Positions 16,304 through 28,426 of a DNA stretch of 64,000 bases are shown piece by piece. Below the pieces are notes generated by a model. That model saw nothing but the letters and a program-made list of their open reading frames with translations. It was not told where the DNA came from and ran no database searches. Each line of letters opens with the position of its first letter. The first letter of the stretch is position 1. The stretch is from Pseudomonas mangiferae (GTDB lineage Bacteria; Pseudomonadota; Gammaproteobacteria; Pseudomonadales; Pseudomonadaceae). The translations under genes were made by a program, and so were the position numbers. The stretch lies in assembly GCF_007109405.1 (NCBI RefSeq), contig NZ_VJOY01000010.1:1-64000 (forward strand), written 5' to 3'.

Positions 16304-18229
16304 GAGGCGGAAGCTGCCCATCTGCGCCGCCAGGTCGTCCGCCAGGCGCCGCAGAGCCTGGCAGTCTTCCCGGCAGCCCCGCACGTCCTCGGCGGTGGCT
16401 CGTGCCAGGTCGGCGATCCCCTGCACGTTGCGGTTGATGTCCTCGGTGACCGAGGTCTGTTCTTCGGTGGCGGTAGCCACCTGATGGTTCATGTCGCTGA
16501 TGCGGTCTACCTGCTGGTTGATCGCCTCCAGAGAGCGGCCGGTGCGGCGGCTGGCCTCGACACCGGTGCCGGTAGCGGCCTGCCCCGCCTCCATGGAACG
16601 CACTGCGGTCTCCGCACCATCCTTGAGGCGCTGGATCATCTGCTGGATTTCATCGGTGGACGCCTGGGTGCGGCTGGCCAGGGTGCGCACCTCGTCCGCC
16701 ACCACCGCGAAGCCGCGGCCCTGCTCCCCGGCCCGTGCCGCCTCGATGGCCGCGTTCAGCGCCAGCAGGTTGGTCTGCTCGGAAATGCCGCGGATCACCG
16801 CCAGCACTTGGTCGATGGTGGCGACCTGGGACGCCAGCTCGCTGACCGCCTCGGCGGCGCCACGGATGTCGCCGGACATGCGCTCGATGTGCCCGATGGA
16901 TTCCCCCACCACCTGGCGCGCCGTACCGGTCTCTTCCCGGGCGGTCTGGGAGGCGCCGGCCGCCTCGCTGGCATTGCGGGCAATCTCCTGCACCGTGAGG
17001 CCCATCTCGTGCACGGCGGTGGCTACCAGGTCGGTCATGCTCTGCTGGCGGCCGGAGCGGCTGGCAGTGTCTTCCACCACCTGGGACACCTGGGCCACCG
17101 CGCCACGCAGTCGCTCGCTGGTGGCCAGCACCTCGCCGATCAGGCTGCGCTGGCTCTCCAGGAAGCGGTTGAAGCCCCGGGACAGGTCGCCCAGTTCATC
17201 GGCGCGGCTGACGTCCAGGCGTCGGGTCAGGTCGCCGCCCCCGCCACCGATCTCCACCAGGGCCGCGGTGACCTGGCGGATCGGCCGCACCAGCCCGCGG
17301 GAGAGCAGCACCACCAGGCCCAGCATCAGCAGGGCGACGCCGACGCCGATCAGGCTGGTGACCAGCAGCGCCTGGCGCGCCTCGCCGTAGATTTCCTGCT
17401 CCGGCACCTCGCTCACCAGCAGCCAGTCCAGGGTCTGCAGCGGCCGGGCCACCGCCAGGTATTCCTCGCCGTCGCGCTCGAAGCGCACCGCCGCCTCGTC
17501 GCCGGGGGTCAGCAGCCGGGTGGCCACCTCGGCGCCGGTGAGGTCGGCCAGGCTGCGGGCGTCGTTGAACGTGCTGTCGGGGTGGATCTTCACCTTGCCG
17601 TCGCGGCTCACCAGGTAGATGCGGCCGTTCTGGCCGAAGTGGAAATCCCGCACCATGTCGGACATGGCCGACAGGCTGAAGCCCAGGCCGGCGATGCCCA
17701 GGGGCTTGCCGTCGCGGACGATGCGCTGGTTGATGAACAGGGTCGGCTGGCGCAGGGTCTGGTCGATGTCGATGTCCAGGGAGCGCTCCTTGCCGCTGTC
17801 CATGAAGCCGTAGAACCAGGCGTCGCGGCTGCGCTCGACGGTACGGTCGAGGCCGCGCCCGGTGAAGTAGTGGCCACTGTCCAGGGCGACGATGAAGGTC
17901 ACCAGGGCCTTGTGGGTCGCCTGCACGTCGGCCAGGTAACGCTCGAAGTCCGCCTGCCGCGCCGGGTCCTCGCCCTTGGCCAGCCAGTCCCGCACCAGGC
18001 TGTTCTCGGCGATGTCGCGGGCCGCGGTGAGGGGCTGGGCGAGGACCCGTTCCAGGTCGTTGCGGATCGCCATGACGCTCTGGGGCAGCGCCTCGCCCAG
18101 CAGGTAGCGGTCCACCAGCCGGTTCATCACCGCCGAATAGATGCCGACGACGATGAGGATGCTGGCGAGCAGAGCCGCGCCCATGCTGAGGATCAGTTGC
18201 CACTGAATGCTGCGTTGCCAAAGGCGCAT
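16301..18229 (-). CDS. Methyl-accepting chemotaxis protein, dCache-type sensor
   Basis: This 642-residue chemoreceptor has TM1 at about 12-32, a large periplasmic domain of about 250 residues with double-Cache features ([50 protein letters not shown]), TM2 at about 285-308, HAMP ([12 protein letters not shown] onwards) and the signalling tip [20 protein letters not shown]. dCache receptors typically bind small ligands such as amino acids, amines or organic acids; I did not see enough to name one. It is convergent with the receptor at 14543. Confidence 0.93.
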   Translation of the reverse strand: MRLWQRSIQWQLILSMGAALLASILIVVGIYSAVMNRLVDRYLLGEALPQSVMAIRNDLERVLAQPLTAARDIAENSLVRDWLAKGEDPARQADFERYLADVQATHKALVTFIVALDSGHYFTGRGLDRTVERSRDAWFYGFMDSGKERSLDIDIDQTLRQPTLFINQRIVRDGKPLGIAGLGFSLSAMSDMVRDFHFGQNGRIYLVSRDGKVKIHPDSTFNDARSLADLTGAEVATRLLTPGDEAAVRFERDGEEYLAVARPLQTLDWLLVSEVPEQEIYGEARQALLVTSLIGVGVALLMLGLVVLLSRGLVRPIRQVTAALVEIGGGGGDLTRRLDVSRADELGDLSRGFNRFLESQRSLIGEVLATSERLRGAVAQVSQVVEDTASRSGRQQSMTDLVATAVHEMGLTVQEIARNASEAAGASQTAREETGTARQVVGESIGHIERMSGDIRGAAEAVSELASQVATIDQVLAVIRGISEQTNLLALNAAIEAARAGEQGRGFAVVADEVRTLASRTQASTDEIQQMIQRLKDGAETAVRSMEAGQAATGTGVEASRRTGRSLEAINQQVDRISDMNHQVATATEEQTSVTEDINRNVQGIADLARATAEDVRGCREDCQALRRLADDLAAQMGSFRL

Positions 18230-18357
18230 CGCGGGTTCTCCGGAAAGGGGTCAGGACGCAGGGGACGACGATGGCGCGGCCGCGACGGAACCCCGCCGCC
18301 GACGCGCCGACCTGGCAACGGGAAGCAATCGCCGCGCCAGGCCGCCCGCCCCCGGGC

Positions 18358-20811
<2,454 letters not shown>

Positions 20812-20971
20812 CGGCATTGACCTCGCGGAAAGAAGGGAGCGGCGGCCCCCGGCTTGGGCTTCGACCGGACGCCCGCGGGCGGGTTCGACCCCGCCGCCGG
20901 TGGCGCGGAACTCTTCCAGTTAAGTCCAAGACCGCCGAAGGCGCCTGCCGCGGGGTGCGCGGCGGGCGGTT

Positions 20972-23311
20972 TCAGCGGCCCACCTGGAATTCCACGCGGG
21001 CCGTCTGGCCCGCCTCGTCCAGCACGCTGAGCTGGTGCCGGCCGGGCTCCTTCAGCTCCAGGTTGAAGCTGTCGTCCACGGCGCTCTCGCCGATCGGCGC
21101 GCCGTCCAGGAACCACCAGTGGCGCCCGCTGCCGCCCAGGGCGCCGAGCTTCAGCCGCAGCGGGTCGGCGCTGCCGGCCGGCTGGCTGAGGCGGTCGTTG
21201 GGCCGCACGCCGACGATGGACAGCGGCGCGGCCAGCGCTGGCTGGCTCGGCGGGCAGGCCGGGTCGCTGGCCGGCAAGCGCGCGCTGCGCCGCTCACGAC
21301 GGGGCAGCCAGGGTTCCAGGGGCGCCGGCCAGAGCACCAGCTCGTGGGGCCGGGCGCCGGCGCAGGTCGGGTCGACCCGCAACCCGGCGGCGTTCAGCCA
21401 GACGGTCTGGCGCAGCCCCAGGCCGAGGGGCTGGTCGGCGGCCTGCAGGGTCGGCGGGGTGGTGCCGTCCAGGGTCCAGGCGAAGCGCTGGCGGCGGCAG
21501 TTGGCATCGTCCCGGGCCAGCGGCTGGCCCAGCGGCCAGCAGATCGCCGCGACGCCCACCGAGGCCGGCTGCGGGTCGTCGGGAATCCGCGCGCCACGCT
21601 GGGCGTCGCGGTTCACCAGCAGGTCGTGGACCTGCAGCAGCAGCGGCGCCGCCGAGGCCAGGCCGAACTGGCCCGGCACCGGGGTGCCATCGGGCCGGCC
21701 GATCCACACGCCGACCAGGTAGCGCGGGCCGATACCGATGGCCCAGGCATCGCGGAAGCCGTAGCTGGTGCCGGTCTTCCAGGCCAGTTGCGGGCGCTGC
21801 ACCAGCCGCGCCCGCGGGTCGCGGTCCGGCCGCGCCTGGCCGGCGAGGATGCGCCGGACGATCCAGGCCGCGCCGGGGGACAGCAGGCGCCGCTCCAGGA
21901 GCGGGTCCTGGGGCTGCAGGCGCAGGCGCGCGGCGCGGCCTTCGCGGGCGAAGGCGCTGTAGCCGGACACCAGGTCCTGCAGGCGGGTGCCGGCGCCGCC
22001 GAGGATCAGCGCCAGGTTCGGCTCGGCCAGGGGAGGCAGGCTCAGGGGCAGCCCGGCGTTGCGCAACTCGCCGGCGAAGCGCTTCGGGCCGAAGGCCTCC
22101 AGCAACTGCACCGCCGGCAGGTTGAGGGAGGTGGCCAGGGCCTCGCTGGCGGACACCGGGCCGCTGAAGCCGGAGGAGAAATTGCCGGGCCGGTAGTCGC
22201 CATAGCGCCGCGGCACGTCCTGCAGCAGCGATTCGGAGTGGATCAGCCCGGCGTCCAGGGCCATGCCGTAGAGGAACGGCTTGAGGGTCGAGCCGGGCGA
22301 GCGCAGCGCCTGGACCATGTCCACGTGGCCGAAGCGGCGCTCGTCGTCCAGGTCCACCGAGCCCAGGTAGGCGCGCACCGCCATGCGCTCGTGCTCCACC
22401 ACCAGGATCGCCGCCGAGGTGCGCTCCGGCAGGCGGCCGCGCCAGCCCAGCAGCAGGTCCTCCAGGCGCCGCTGCAGGGTCGCGTCGAGGGTAGTGCGGA
22501 TCAGCGGCGGGCTGCCGGCACCGTTCAGCCGCCGCGCCAGCAACGGCGCCAGGCGCGGCTCGCGGCGCGGCGCCAGGAGCACCGGCTCCTCCAGCGCCTC
22601 GTCCACCGCCGCCCGGGGCCAGGTCTCGAATTCCGCCAGGCGCCGCAGCACCTTGTCCCGGGCCGCCTGGGCACGTTCCGGGTAGCGGTCCGGGCGCAGC
22701 CGGCTGGGCGCCTGGGGCAGCACCGCCAGCAGCGCGGCGTCGGCACGGGTCAACTGGGCCGGCGACTTGCCCAGGTAGGCCCAGCTGGCCGCGGCGACCC
22801 CTTGCAGGGTGCCGCCGAATGGCGCCCGGTTGAGGTAGAGGGTGAGGATTTGCTCTTTGGACAGGTGCCACTCCAGCTGCAGCGTGCGCCACAGCTGGCG
22901 CAGCTTGCCCGGCAGGGTGCGCGCATGAGGGTCCAGCAGCCGCGCCACCTGCATCGACAGGGTACTGCCGCCGGACAGCACGCGGCCCCCGGTGAGGTTC
23001 TGCCAGGCGGCCCGCAGCAGCGCCACCGGGTTCACCCCGGGGTGGCGGTAGAACCAGCGGTCCTCGTAGGTCAGCAGGGCGTCGAGGTAGTAGGGGGAAA
23101 CATCCCCCACCGCCACCGGGTAGCGCCACACCCCGTTGGCATCGGCGAAGCGCCAGAGCGGCGTGCCGTCCTCCGCCAGCACCACCCGCGCCAGGTCGTC
23201 GCCGGGCATCGGCAGCGGGAACAGCCGGTCGGCCGCCACCAGCAGCAGGACCGCCAGCAGCGGCAGGCACAGCCAGGGCCGGCGCAGGAGGCGCCAGACC
23301 CGTCGTGCCAT
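20972..23311 (-). CDS. pbpC: Penicillin-binding protein 1C
   Basis: PbpC is a bifunctional peptidoglycan synthase of the inner membrane. Visible parts: an N-terminal membrane anchor (about 13-30), a GT51 glycosyltransferase (about 60-220; TYEDRWFYRHPGVNP, GGSTLSMQVARLL, KEQILTLYLNRAPFGG), a transpeptidase with the serine motif SPGSTLKPF, SLN (TSLNLP) and KTGTS (about 330-560), and a C-terminal PBP1C domain (from about 690). E. coli PbpC is about 770 residues; this one is 779. It lies 31 nt downstream of the alpha-2-macroglobulin gene, the arrangement known for E. coli yfhM-pbpC. A GTG one codon earlier (23314) is an alternative start. Confidence 0.94.
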   Translation of the reverse strand: MARRVWRLLRRPWLCLPLLAVLLLVAADRLFPLPMPGDDLARVVLAEDGTPLWRFADANGVWRYPVAVGDVSPYYLDALLTYEDRWFYRHPGVNPVALLRAAWQNLTGGRVLSGGSTLSMQVARLLDPHARTLPGKLRQLWRTLQLEWHLSKEQILTLYLNRAPFGGTLQGVAAASWAYLGKSPAQLTRADAALLAVLPQAPSRLRPDRYPERAQAARDKVLRRLAEFETWPRAAVDEALEEPVLLAPRREPRLAPLLARRLNGAGSPPLIRTTLDATLQRRLEDLLLGWRGRLPERTSAAILVVEHERMAVRAYLGSVDLDDERRFGHVDMVQALRSPGSTLKPFLYGMALDAGLIHSESLLQDVPRRYGDYRPGNFSSGFSGPVSASEALATSLNLPAVQLLEAFGPKRFAGELRNAGLPLSLPPLAEPNLALILGGAGTRLQDLVSGYSAFAREGRAARLRLQPQDPLLERRLLSPGAAWIVRRILAGQARPDRDPRARLVQRPQLAWKTGTSYGFRDAWAIGIGPRYLVGVWIGRPDGTPVPGQFGLASAAPLLLQVHDLLVNRDAQRGARIPDDPQPASVGVAAICWPLGQPLARDDANCRRQRFAWTLDGTTPPTLQAADQPLGLGLRQTVWLNAAGLRVDPTCAGARPHELVLWPAPLEPWLPRRERRSARLPASDPACPPSQPALAAPLSIVGVRPNDRLSQPAGSADPLRLKLGALGGSGRHWWFLDGAPIGESAVDDSFNLELKEPGRHQLSVLDEAGQTARVEFQVGR

Positions 23312-23342
23312 CACCGCTGCCGCGGTGCGCTCGCGGGTCGAC

Positions 23343-26300
23343 TCAATGGCCGTTCACCACCAGCTCGTCCGCCGCGGCGCCCACGGCGCGCCAGGTGGGC
23401 CGGTACATGGATTCCACCTGGGGCGGCGGCACCCGGTAAGTCCCCGGCGTCACCGCCCGGGCCAGGTACAGCAGGTGCCGGGTTTCGTAGCCGCTCACAT
23501 CCACCGCCGCGACATAGCGGTCGTCGCGGAATTCCTGGTGCTTCAGCGGGCTTTCCTGCATGGATTCCGCCCACTTTTTCACCTCGCCGCCGGCGTCCTG
23601 CAGGCTGGCGGAGCTCTGCGCCAGGTTCTGGTTCTCCAGCTCCAGGCCGGCGGGGAGCATGTCCACCACCAGGGCGTCGGGGACCCGCTCCTTGGCCTTG
23701 ACCGCCAGGTGCACCAGCACCAGTTGGCCGCTTTCCAGCTGGCTCAGGTTCAGCGCGCGGCCGTCGGTGCCCAGGTACTGGCGCTCGATGCTGAGGTTAT
23801 CGCCACCGGGCGCCGGCGCCTTGCGCGGGTAGCCGGACAGGGTCAGGCGCTGGTAGAGCGGCGCCTCGGAGGTGCTGCGCAGGCTCAGCGGGTCGGCCAG
23901 CAGCGGCCCGTCCAGCTTCAGGCCCGGCTGGGCGTCGCTCAGCTCGCGCTGCTGATCACCCGCGGTCAGGGTCACGTTCCAGCTCTTCTCCGGCTTGCCC
24001 AGCAGGCCGCGGCCGGCGAGGAACAGGGCATTGCGCTCCTGGGTGGACAGCCAGTCGCGCACGCCGAGGGTCTCCGACAGATCGAACAGGCGCTGCTCGC
24101 GCACGTCCGCCGCCAGGTCGTTCTCCTCCAGCAACGAGAGGATCAGCGCCTGGTCGCGCACCGGGCTGCCGTAGTCGTGGTACCACTCGTTGTCGGTCCG
24201 CTTCACCGCCAGGCCGGCCTGCAAGGCCTGCTCGGCACGCGGGCCGTCGCCCATCTGCTTCAACGCCACCGCCAGCTGCACCAAAGGCAGGCCGGAGCGC
24301 GAGTCGGCGCGACGGTCGAACAGCGCGCGCAGGTTGCCCAGAGGCGCCTGCTGACTGCGGGCCAGCACGTAGCCGGCGTAGGCCTGCACGGCGAAGCGGC
24401 TGTATTCGGTGTTGTAGCTGTAGTCCATCTCGATCAGCGACGGGTCCTGCAGGTAGCGCAGCAGGCGCTCGTTGGCCTTCTTCAGCGGCTCTGGCGGGAT
24501 GGCGAAGCCCTGCTCGCGGGCGCGCAGCAGGAAGTCGGTGACGTAGGCGGTCAGCCAGTACTCCTCTTCGCTGTCGGCGCTCCACAGGCCGAAGCTGCCG
24601 TTGTAGCGCTGCATGCCCAGCAGGCGCTCGATGCCCAGCTCGATGGACTTGCGCCGCTGCTCGTCCGCCTCGCCCTGCAGGCCGAGGCGCTGCAGGGTGG
24701 CGGCGTCGGCGTACAGCGACGGATAGAGGCCGCTGGTGGTCTGCTCCAGGCAGCCATAGGGGTAGGCCTTGAGGGCGCGGACCTGCTCGCCGAGGTTCAG
24801 CGGCGGCCGGCTGGACAGCGCCAGCATGGCTTCCAGGCCCGACGGGTCGTACTGGGCCAGGGTGCCGGCCGGTAGGGTCCACGCTTCGCCCTTGAGCACC
24901 GCGCGGAACTGCTCGGTCTGCGCCGGGTAGGCCGGGCGGGTGCCCAGGGCCCAGCTGCGAGCGAACGGCGGCAGGGTCTCGCCGGGAATGTCCAGGCCTT
25001 GCACGTCCAGGGTCACTCGGGCCTGCTCGAAGCCGGACCCGGTGGCACGCACCGGAATCTTCAGGGTGGTGCGCTGGCCCTCCGCCAGTGTCAGCGACTG
25101 GCTGTCCACCTGCTCCAGGGCCAGCGGGCCTTCCACGCCCAGGTGCACGGCGAGGGTCTGGGGCGAGCCGGACAGGTTGGTCAGGTCCAGCGCCAGCTGC
25201 GAGCGGTCGCCGCCGGCGAGGAAGCGCGGCGCCGACAGCTCGGCCACCAGGGGCGCGGCCACCACGGTCTTGGCTTCCGCCATGCCGTAGCGCTCGTCGG
25301 TCCAGGCCTGGGCCATCAGCCGCAGTTCGCCGTTGAAGTCGGGGATGTCCACGCTGACCTCGCCTTCGCCCTGCTCGTCCAGGGTCACGGGCTGTGCCTG
25401 GCGGGCGACGATGGTCACGCTGGTCTGGGGCCGCTTGCCGCCCCCCGCCAGGGCGGCGTCACCGCCGTAGGCCAGGCTGGCCAGGCGGCCGCCGCCCTCG
25501 ATCAGTTGGCCGTAGACGTCGTACTGGTCGGCGCCGTAGGCCTTGCGGCCGAACAGCGTGGCGAACGGATCGGGGGTCGGGTAACGGGTAATGTTGAGGA
25601 TGCCCACGTCCACCGCGGCCACCAGCACGTGGGCGCTGCGGGCCGGGCTGCCGTCGGCGTTGCGGGCGTGCACCTTGACCGTCAGCGGCTGGTTGGGGCG
25701 CATTTTCGCCGGCGCCTCCAGGTCCACCGCCAGCTTGCGCGGCGCGCGGTCCAGGGGCAGGTGCAGCAGGCCCACGGCGCGCTTGGGCGTGACGTTGGCC
25801 TTGCGCTCGCCGGGGCGGATCACCAGGGCGCTGACGTAGAGGTCATGGCGCTGCCAGTCATCGGCCAGGGGGATGTCGAAGGTCTTGCCCTCGGCGGGCA
25901 CGTCGACGGCTTGCCACCAGAGCGGGCCGTCGGCGGATTCCACCAGCAGGTAGCCGCTGCCGGCCGCCGGCGGGGTCACGGTGACGTGGGCGGTGTCGCC
26001 CTGGCCGTAGGCCGGCTTGTCCAGGGCCAGCTTGACCTGGTCGGGGCGCACGGCGCCGCCCTCGGCGTTGTCCTGCCAGCGGTAGCCGGCCCAGAAGCGC
26101 ACGCTGCTGACCACCCCGGTCTCCGGGTCTTCCACTTCGACGCGGTACGGGCCCCACTCCACCGGGAAGCCGACCTTGGCGGTGCCGCCGGCGGCCACGC
26201 TGAGCTGCTGCTCGTCGAGGGTCAGGTATTTCTCGTTGTAGTGGTAGCTCCAGCCTTCGCCGTCGCCGAAGTTCCAGTAGTAGTCGCGGCGCTCACGCAC

Positions 26301-28259
26301 CAGGCGCACCCGCAGGTTGTCCGCGGCCAGCTTGTTGCCCGCGGCGTCGGCCACCAGCAGCTCGAATTCGGCGCGCCCGTCGGCGTCGATTTCCTCGCCG
26401 TCGAACAGCGCGCGCAGGCCCGGCAGGCGCTCGGCCGGCCACACCGGCTGCACCAGGCGGCGGGTGATGGGACGGCCGCCCGACTCCTGCAGGCTGGCCT
26501 GGAGGATCAGTTTCAGCGGGGACTTGGCGTCGTGCCAGCGGCTCTCCACGTCCATCGCACCCTGGCCGTCGGCGTCCAGGGTGGTCTCGTCCAGTTCCAG
26601 GTCCTGGCTCAGTTCTTCCTCGGTGACCGAGCCGAACTGGTAGCCGGGCAGCGCGTCCACCGCTTCCCGCAGCGGGCGCACGTAGAGCTGGCCGCTGAGG
26701 CGGTTGCCCGAGGCCGGCGCCCCGTAGAGGTAGCGGCCTTCCACGGCGAAGTGGGCGTTCTCCTCCGGCCGCAGGGGCTGGTCATTGCCCTTGAGTTCCA
26801 GGGCCAGGCGCTCGGGGAGGAAGTCTTCCACGAGGAATTCGTAGACCTGGCGATCACCGCCGCCCAGGTCGAACAGCAGTTGCCAGCGCCCGGTGGGGGA
26901 CTCCGCCGACAGCGGCAGGCTGTACTGGTAGAAGCCGCCCTCGCCCGCCTCCCAGACGAACTTGCGGCTGACCTGGTCGTCCGGGCGGCGCAGCTCGACG
27001 CTCACCGGCTGGGTGGATACGGGCCGGCCGTCCTCGTCCCGCAGCAGCGCGTTGAGCAGCACCGTCTCGCCCGGGCGGTAGAGGTCGCGGGGGCCGAAGA
27101 CGAAGAACTGCAGGCGATGGCTGGCCGGGCCGGCGATGTCGAATTCGGCGAGGTCCAGGGCCGGGGTGGAGAGTTGCAGCAGGCTGGTCTGCTCGTTATG
27201 GCGCGCCAGCACCACGTCGGCCTTGTCGTGCAGGGTCAGTTGGGCGTGGCCGTCGGCGTCGGTCTTGCCGCTCTCCAGCAGCTCGCCGTCGCGGTTCAGC
27301 AGGCTCAGCTCGACGCCTTGCAGGGCCTTGCCGCCCTCCAGCGCCTGGGTGAACACGTCCAGGCGATCATCGTAGACGTGGGTGGAGAGGCCGATGTCGC
27401 TGAGGGTGAACAGGGTCGCCGGCAGGGAATAGTCGTACTGGCCGGAGGGGCGCATCACCGCCACGTAGACGCCGGGCTTCTTCAGCGGCTCGATGCCGCC
27501 GATGGGCAGCAGCAGGTTTTCCCGGGTGTTGCGCGCCGGCTTCAGGTCGAAGCGGCCGCCGTAGACCAGTTCGGCCATGGGCAGCAGTTGCTTGGATTCC
27601 CAGTAGTCCACGCTGGTGCGCTTGCCCCACTGGCTGAGGAACTTCGGCAGGGCGTCTTCCTTGATGCGGAAGAACTCCACCTCCACCTTGTCGACGTTCA
27701 GCGCGATCACCGGCAGGCCTTCGGCCAGGCGGGTGGGCAGCAGCGAGCCACGGCTGGCGAAGCCGACGCTGGCCTTCAGGTCGCGGGTCTGCACGCCGGT
27801 CATGCTGGGCTGGCCGAGGGTCGCGCCGTTCACCGCGCGCAGGGTGGGGTCGACGGTCAGGTTCAGCTGGCGGTTGGGCTCCAGGTGGCGCAGGTGCAGC
27901 TCGGTGAGGTTGTCCGACAGCTCCCAGGCCCCGTCCACGATGCCGCTCACGGTGTCGGTCAGGTGCAGCCGCTCGGCGAATTTCTGCTCCGGGTCCAGGG
28001 GCACCGAGAAGGTCACCGACAGCGCGCTGGCGCCGTCTAGCTGCACCTCGGAAACGTCCACCACCTTCAGCTCGCGCCCTTCGAAGCGCTTCGCCAGGGC
28101 CGCGGTGTCCACCGCCGGGCGTGGCCGCGCGTCTGGGGTCGTGGCGGCAGGGGCCTGCGCGGAAGCGGCCTGCTGCGAGGTGCTGGCGGGGGGCGTGGAT
28201 GAATCGCAGGCGCTGAGCAGCGCAAATGCGAAGGCGAGGACCAGGCCTTTCTTCGACAT
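23343..28259 (-). CDS. yfhM: Bacterial alpha-2-macroglobulin (YfhM type), thioester-containing lipoprotein
   Basis: This 1638-residue periplasmic protease trap covalently captures attacking proteases. The lipobox ends at Cys18 (LLSAC), followed by Asp at +2, the classical inner-membrane retention signal; this fits a partner of the inner-membrane enzyme PbpC. MG-type beta domains fill the N-terminal 900 residues. The internal thioester motif is intact as YGCLEQTT (Cys1170, Gln1173), followed by the helical toroid (TED) domain with repeated GLYPSLYAD-like segments. Length matches E. coli YfhM (about 1650). The thioester separates it from thioester-less MagD-type proteins of P. aeruginosa. Confidence 0.94.
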   Translation of the reverse strand: MSKKGLVLAFAFALLSACDSSTPPASTSQQAASAQAPAATTPDARPRPAVDTAALAKRFEGRELKVVDVSEVQLDGASALSVTFSVPLDPEQKFAERLHLTDTVSGIVDGAWELSDNLTELHLRHLEPNRQLNLTVDPTLRAVNGATLGQPSMTGVQTRDLKASVGFASRGSLLPTRLAEGLPVIALNVDKVEVEFFRIKEDALPKFLSQWGKRTSVDYWESKQLLPMAELVYGGRFDLKPARNTRENLLLPIGGIEPLKKPGVYVAVMRPSGQYDYSLPATLFTLSDIGLSTHVYDDRLDVFTQALEGGKALQGVELSLLNRDGELLESGKTDADGHAQLTLHDKADVVLARHNEQTSLLQLSTPALDLAEFDIAGPASHRLQFFVFGPRDLYRPGETVLLNALLRDEDGRPVSTQPVSVELRRPDDQVSRKFVWEAGEGGFYQYSLPLSAESPTGRWQLLFDLGGGDRQVYEFLVEDFLPERLALELKGNDQPLRPEENAHFAVEGRYLYGAPASGNRLSGQLYVRPLREAVDALPGYQFGSVTEEELSQDLELDETTLDADGQGAMDVESRWHDAKSPLKLILQASLQESGGRPITRRLVQPVWPAERLPGLRALFDGEEIDADGRAEFELLVADAAGNKLAADNLRVRLVRERRDYYWNFGDGEGWSYHYNEKYLTLDEQQLSVAAGGTAKVGFPVEWGPYRVEVEDPETGVVSSVRFWAGYRWQDNAEGGAVRPDQVKLALDKPAYGQGDTAHVTVTPPAAGSGYLLVESADGPLWWQAVDVPAEGKTFDIPLADDWQRHDLYVSALVIRPGERKANVTPKRAVGLLHLPLDRAPRKLAVDLEAPAKMRPNQPLTVKVHARNADGSPARSAHVLVAAVDVGILNITRYPTPDPFATLFGRKAYGADQYDVYGQLIEGGGRLASLAYGGDAALAGGGKRPQTSVTIVARQAQPVTLDEQGEGEVSVDIPDFNGELRLMAQAWTDERYGMAEAKTVVAAPLVAELSAPRFLAGGDRSQLALDLTNLSGSPQTLAVHLGVEGPLALEQVDSQSLTLAEGQRTTLKIPVRATGSGFEQARVTLDVQGLDIPGETLPPFARSWALGTRPAYPAQTEQFRAVLKGEAWTLPAGTLAQYDPSGLEAMLALSSRPPLNLGEQVRALKAYPYGCLEQTTSGLYPSLYADAATLQRLGLQGEADEQRRKSIELGIERLLGMQRYNGSFGLWSADSEEEYWLTAYVTDFLLRAREQGFAIPPEPLKKANERLLRYLQDPSLIEMDYSYNTEYSRFAVQAYAGYVLARSQQAPLGNLRALFDRRADSRSGLPLVQLAVALKQMGDGPRAEQALQAGLAVKRTDNEWYHDYGSPVRDQALILSLLEENDLAADVREQRLFDLSETLGVRDWLSTQERNALFLAGRGLLGKPEKSWNVTLTAGDQQRELSDAQPGLKLDGPLLADPLSLRSTSEAPLYQRLTLSGYPRKAPAPGGDNLSIERQYLGTDGRALNLSQLESGQLVLVHLAVKAKERVPDALVVDMLPAGLELENQNLAQSSASLQDAGGEVKKWAESMQESPLKHQEFRDDRYVAAVDVSGYETRHLLYLARAVTPGTYRVPPPQVESMYRPTWRAVGAAADELVVNGH

Positions 28260-28398
28260 TTCGGGGACTCCGGGAGGGCACGGGGTGGGCGGTGGTGGCC
28301 ACTATACCGATGGCCGCCGGGCGCGACGAGGGCGGCCGGATGCGAACATGCGCCACCGCACACTCCGTGCCGCGCGTCGCGCCCTGGGCAGCCGGCCG

Positions 28399-28404
28399 TA
28401 TACT
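28399..28404 (+). promoter_or_regulatory. Candidate -10 box for the MATE gene
   Basis: TATACT, 22 nt upstream of the MATE start codon and just before the AAAAGGAG ribosome binding site, resembles a sigma-70 -10 element. No convincing -35 was found. Confidence 0.3.
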
Positions 28405-28426
28405 GCGCGCCCCAAAAGGAGACCCC

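Noticed and set aside
24999-28040. A 1013-codon open frame antisense to the alpha-2-macroglobulin gene
   Set aside because: High GC content opens long antisense frames. The translation is His/Gln/Arg/Gly-rich without domain features, while the opposite strand encodes a complete known protein.
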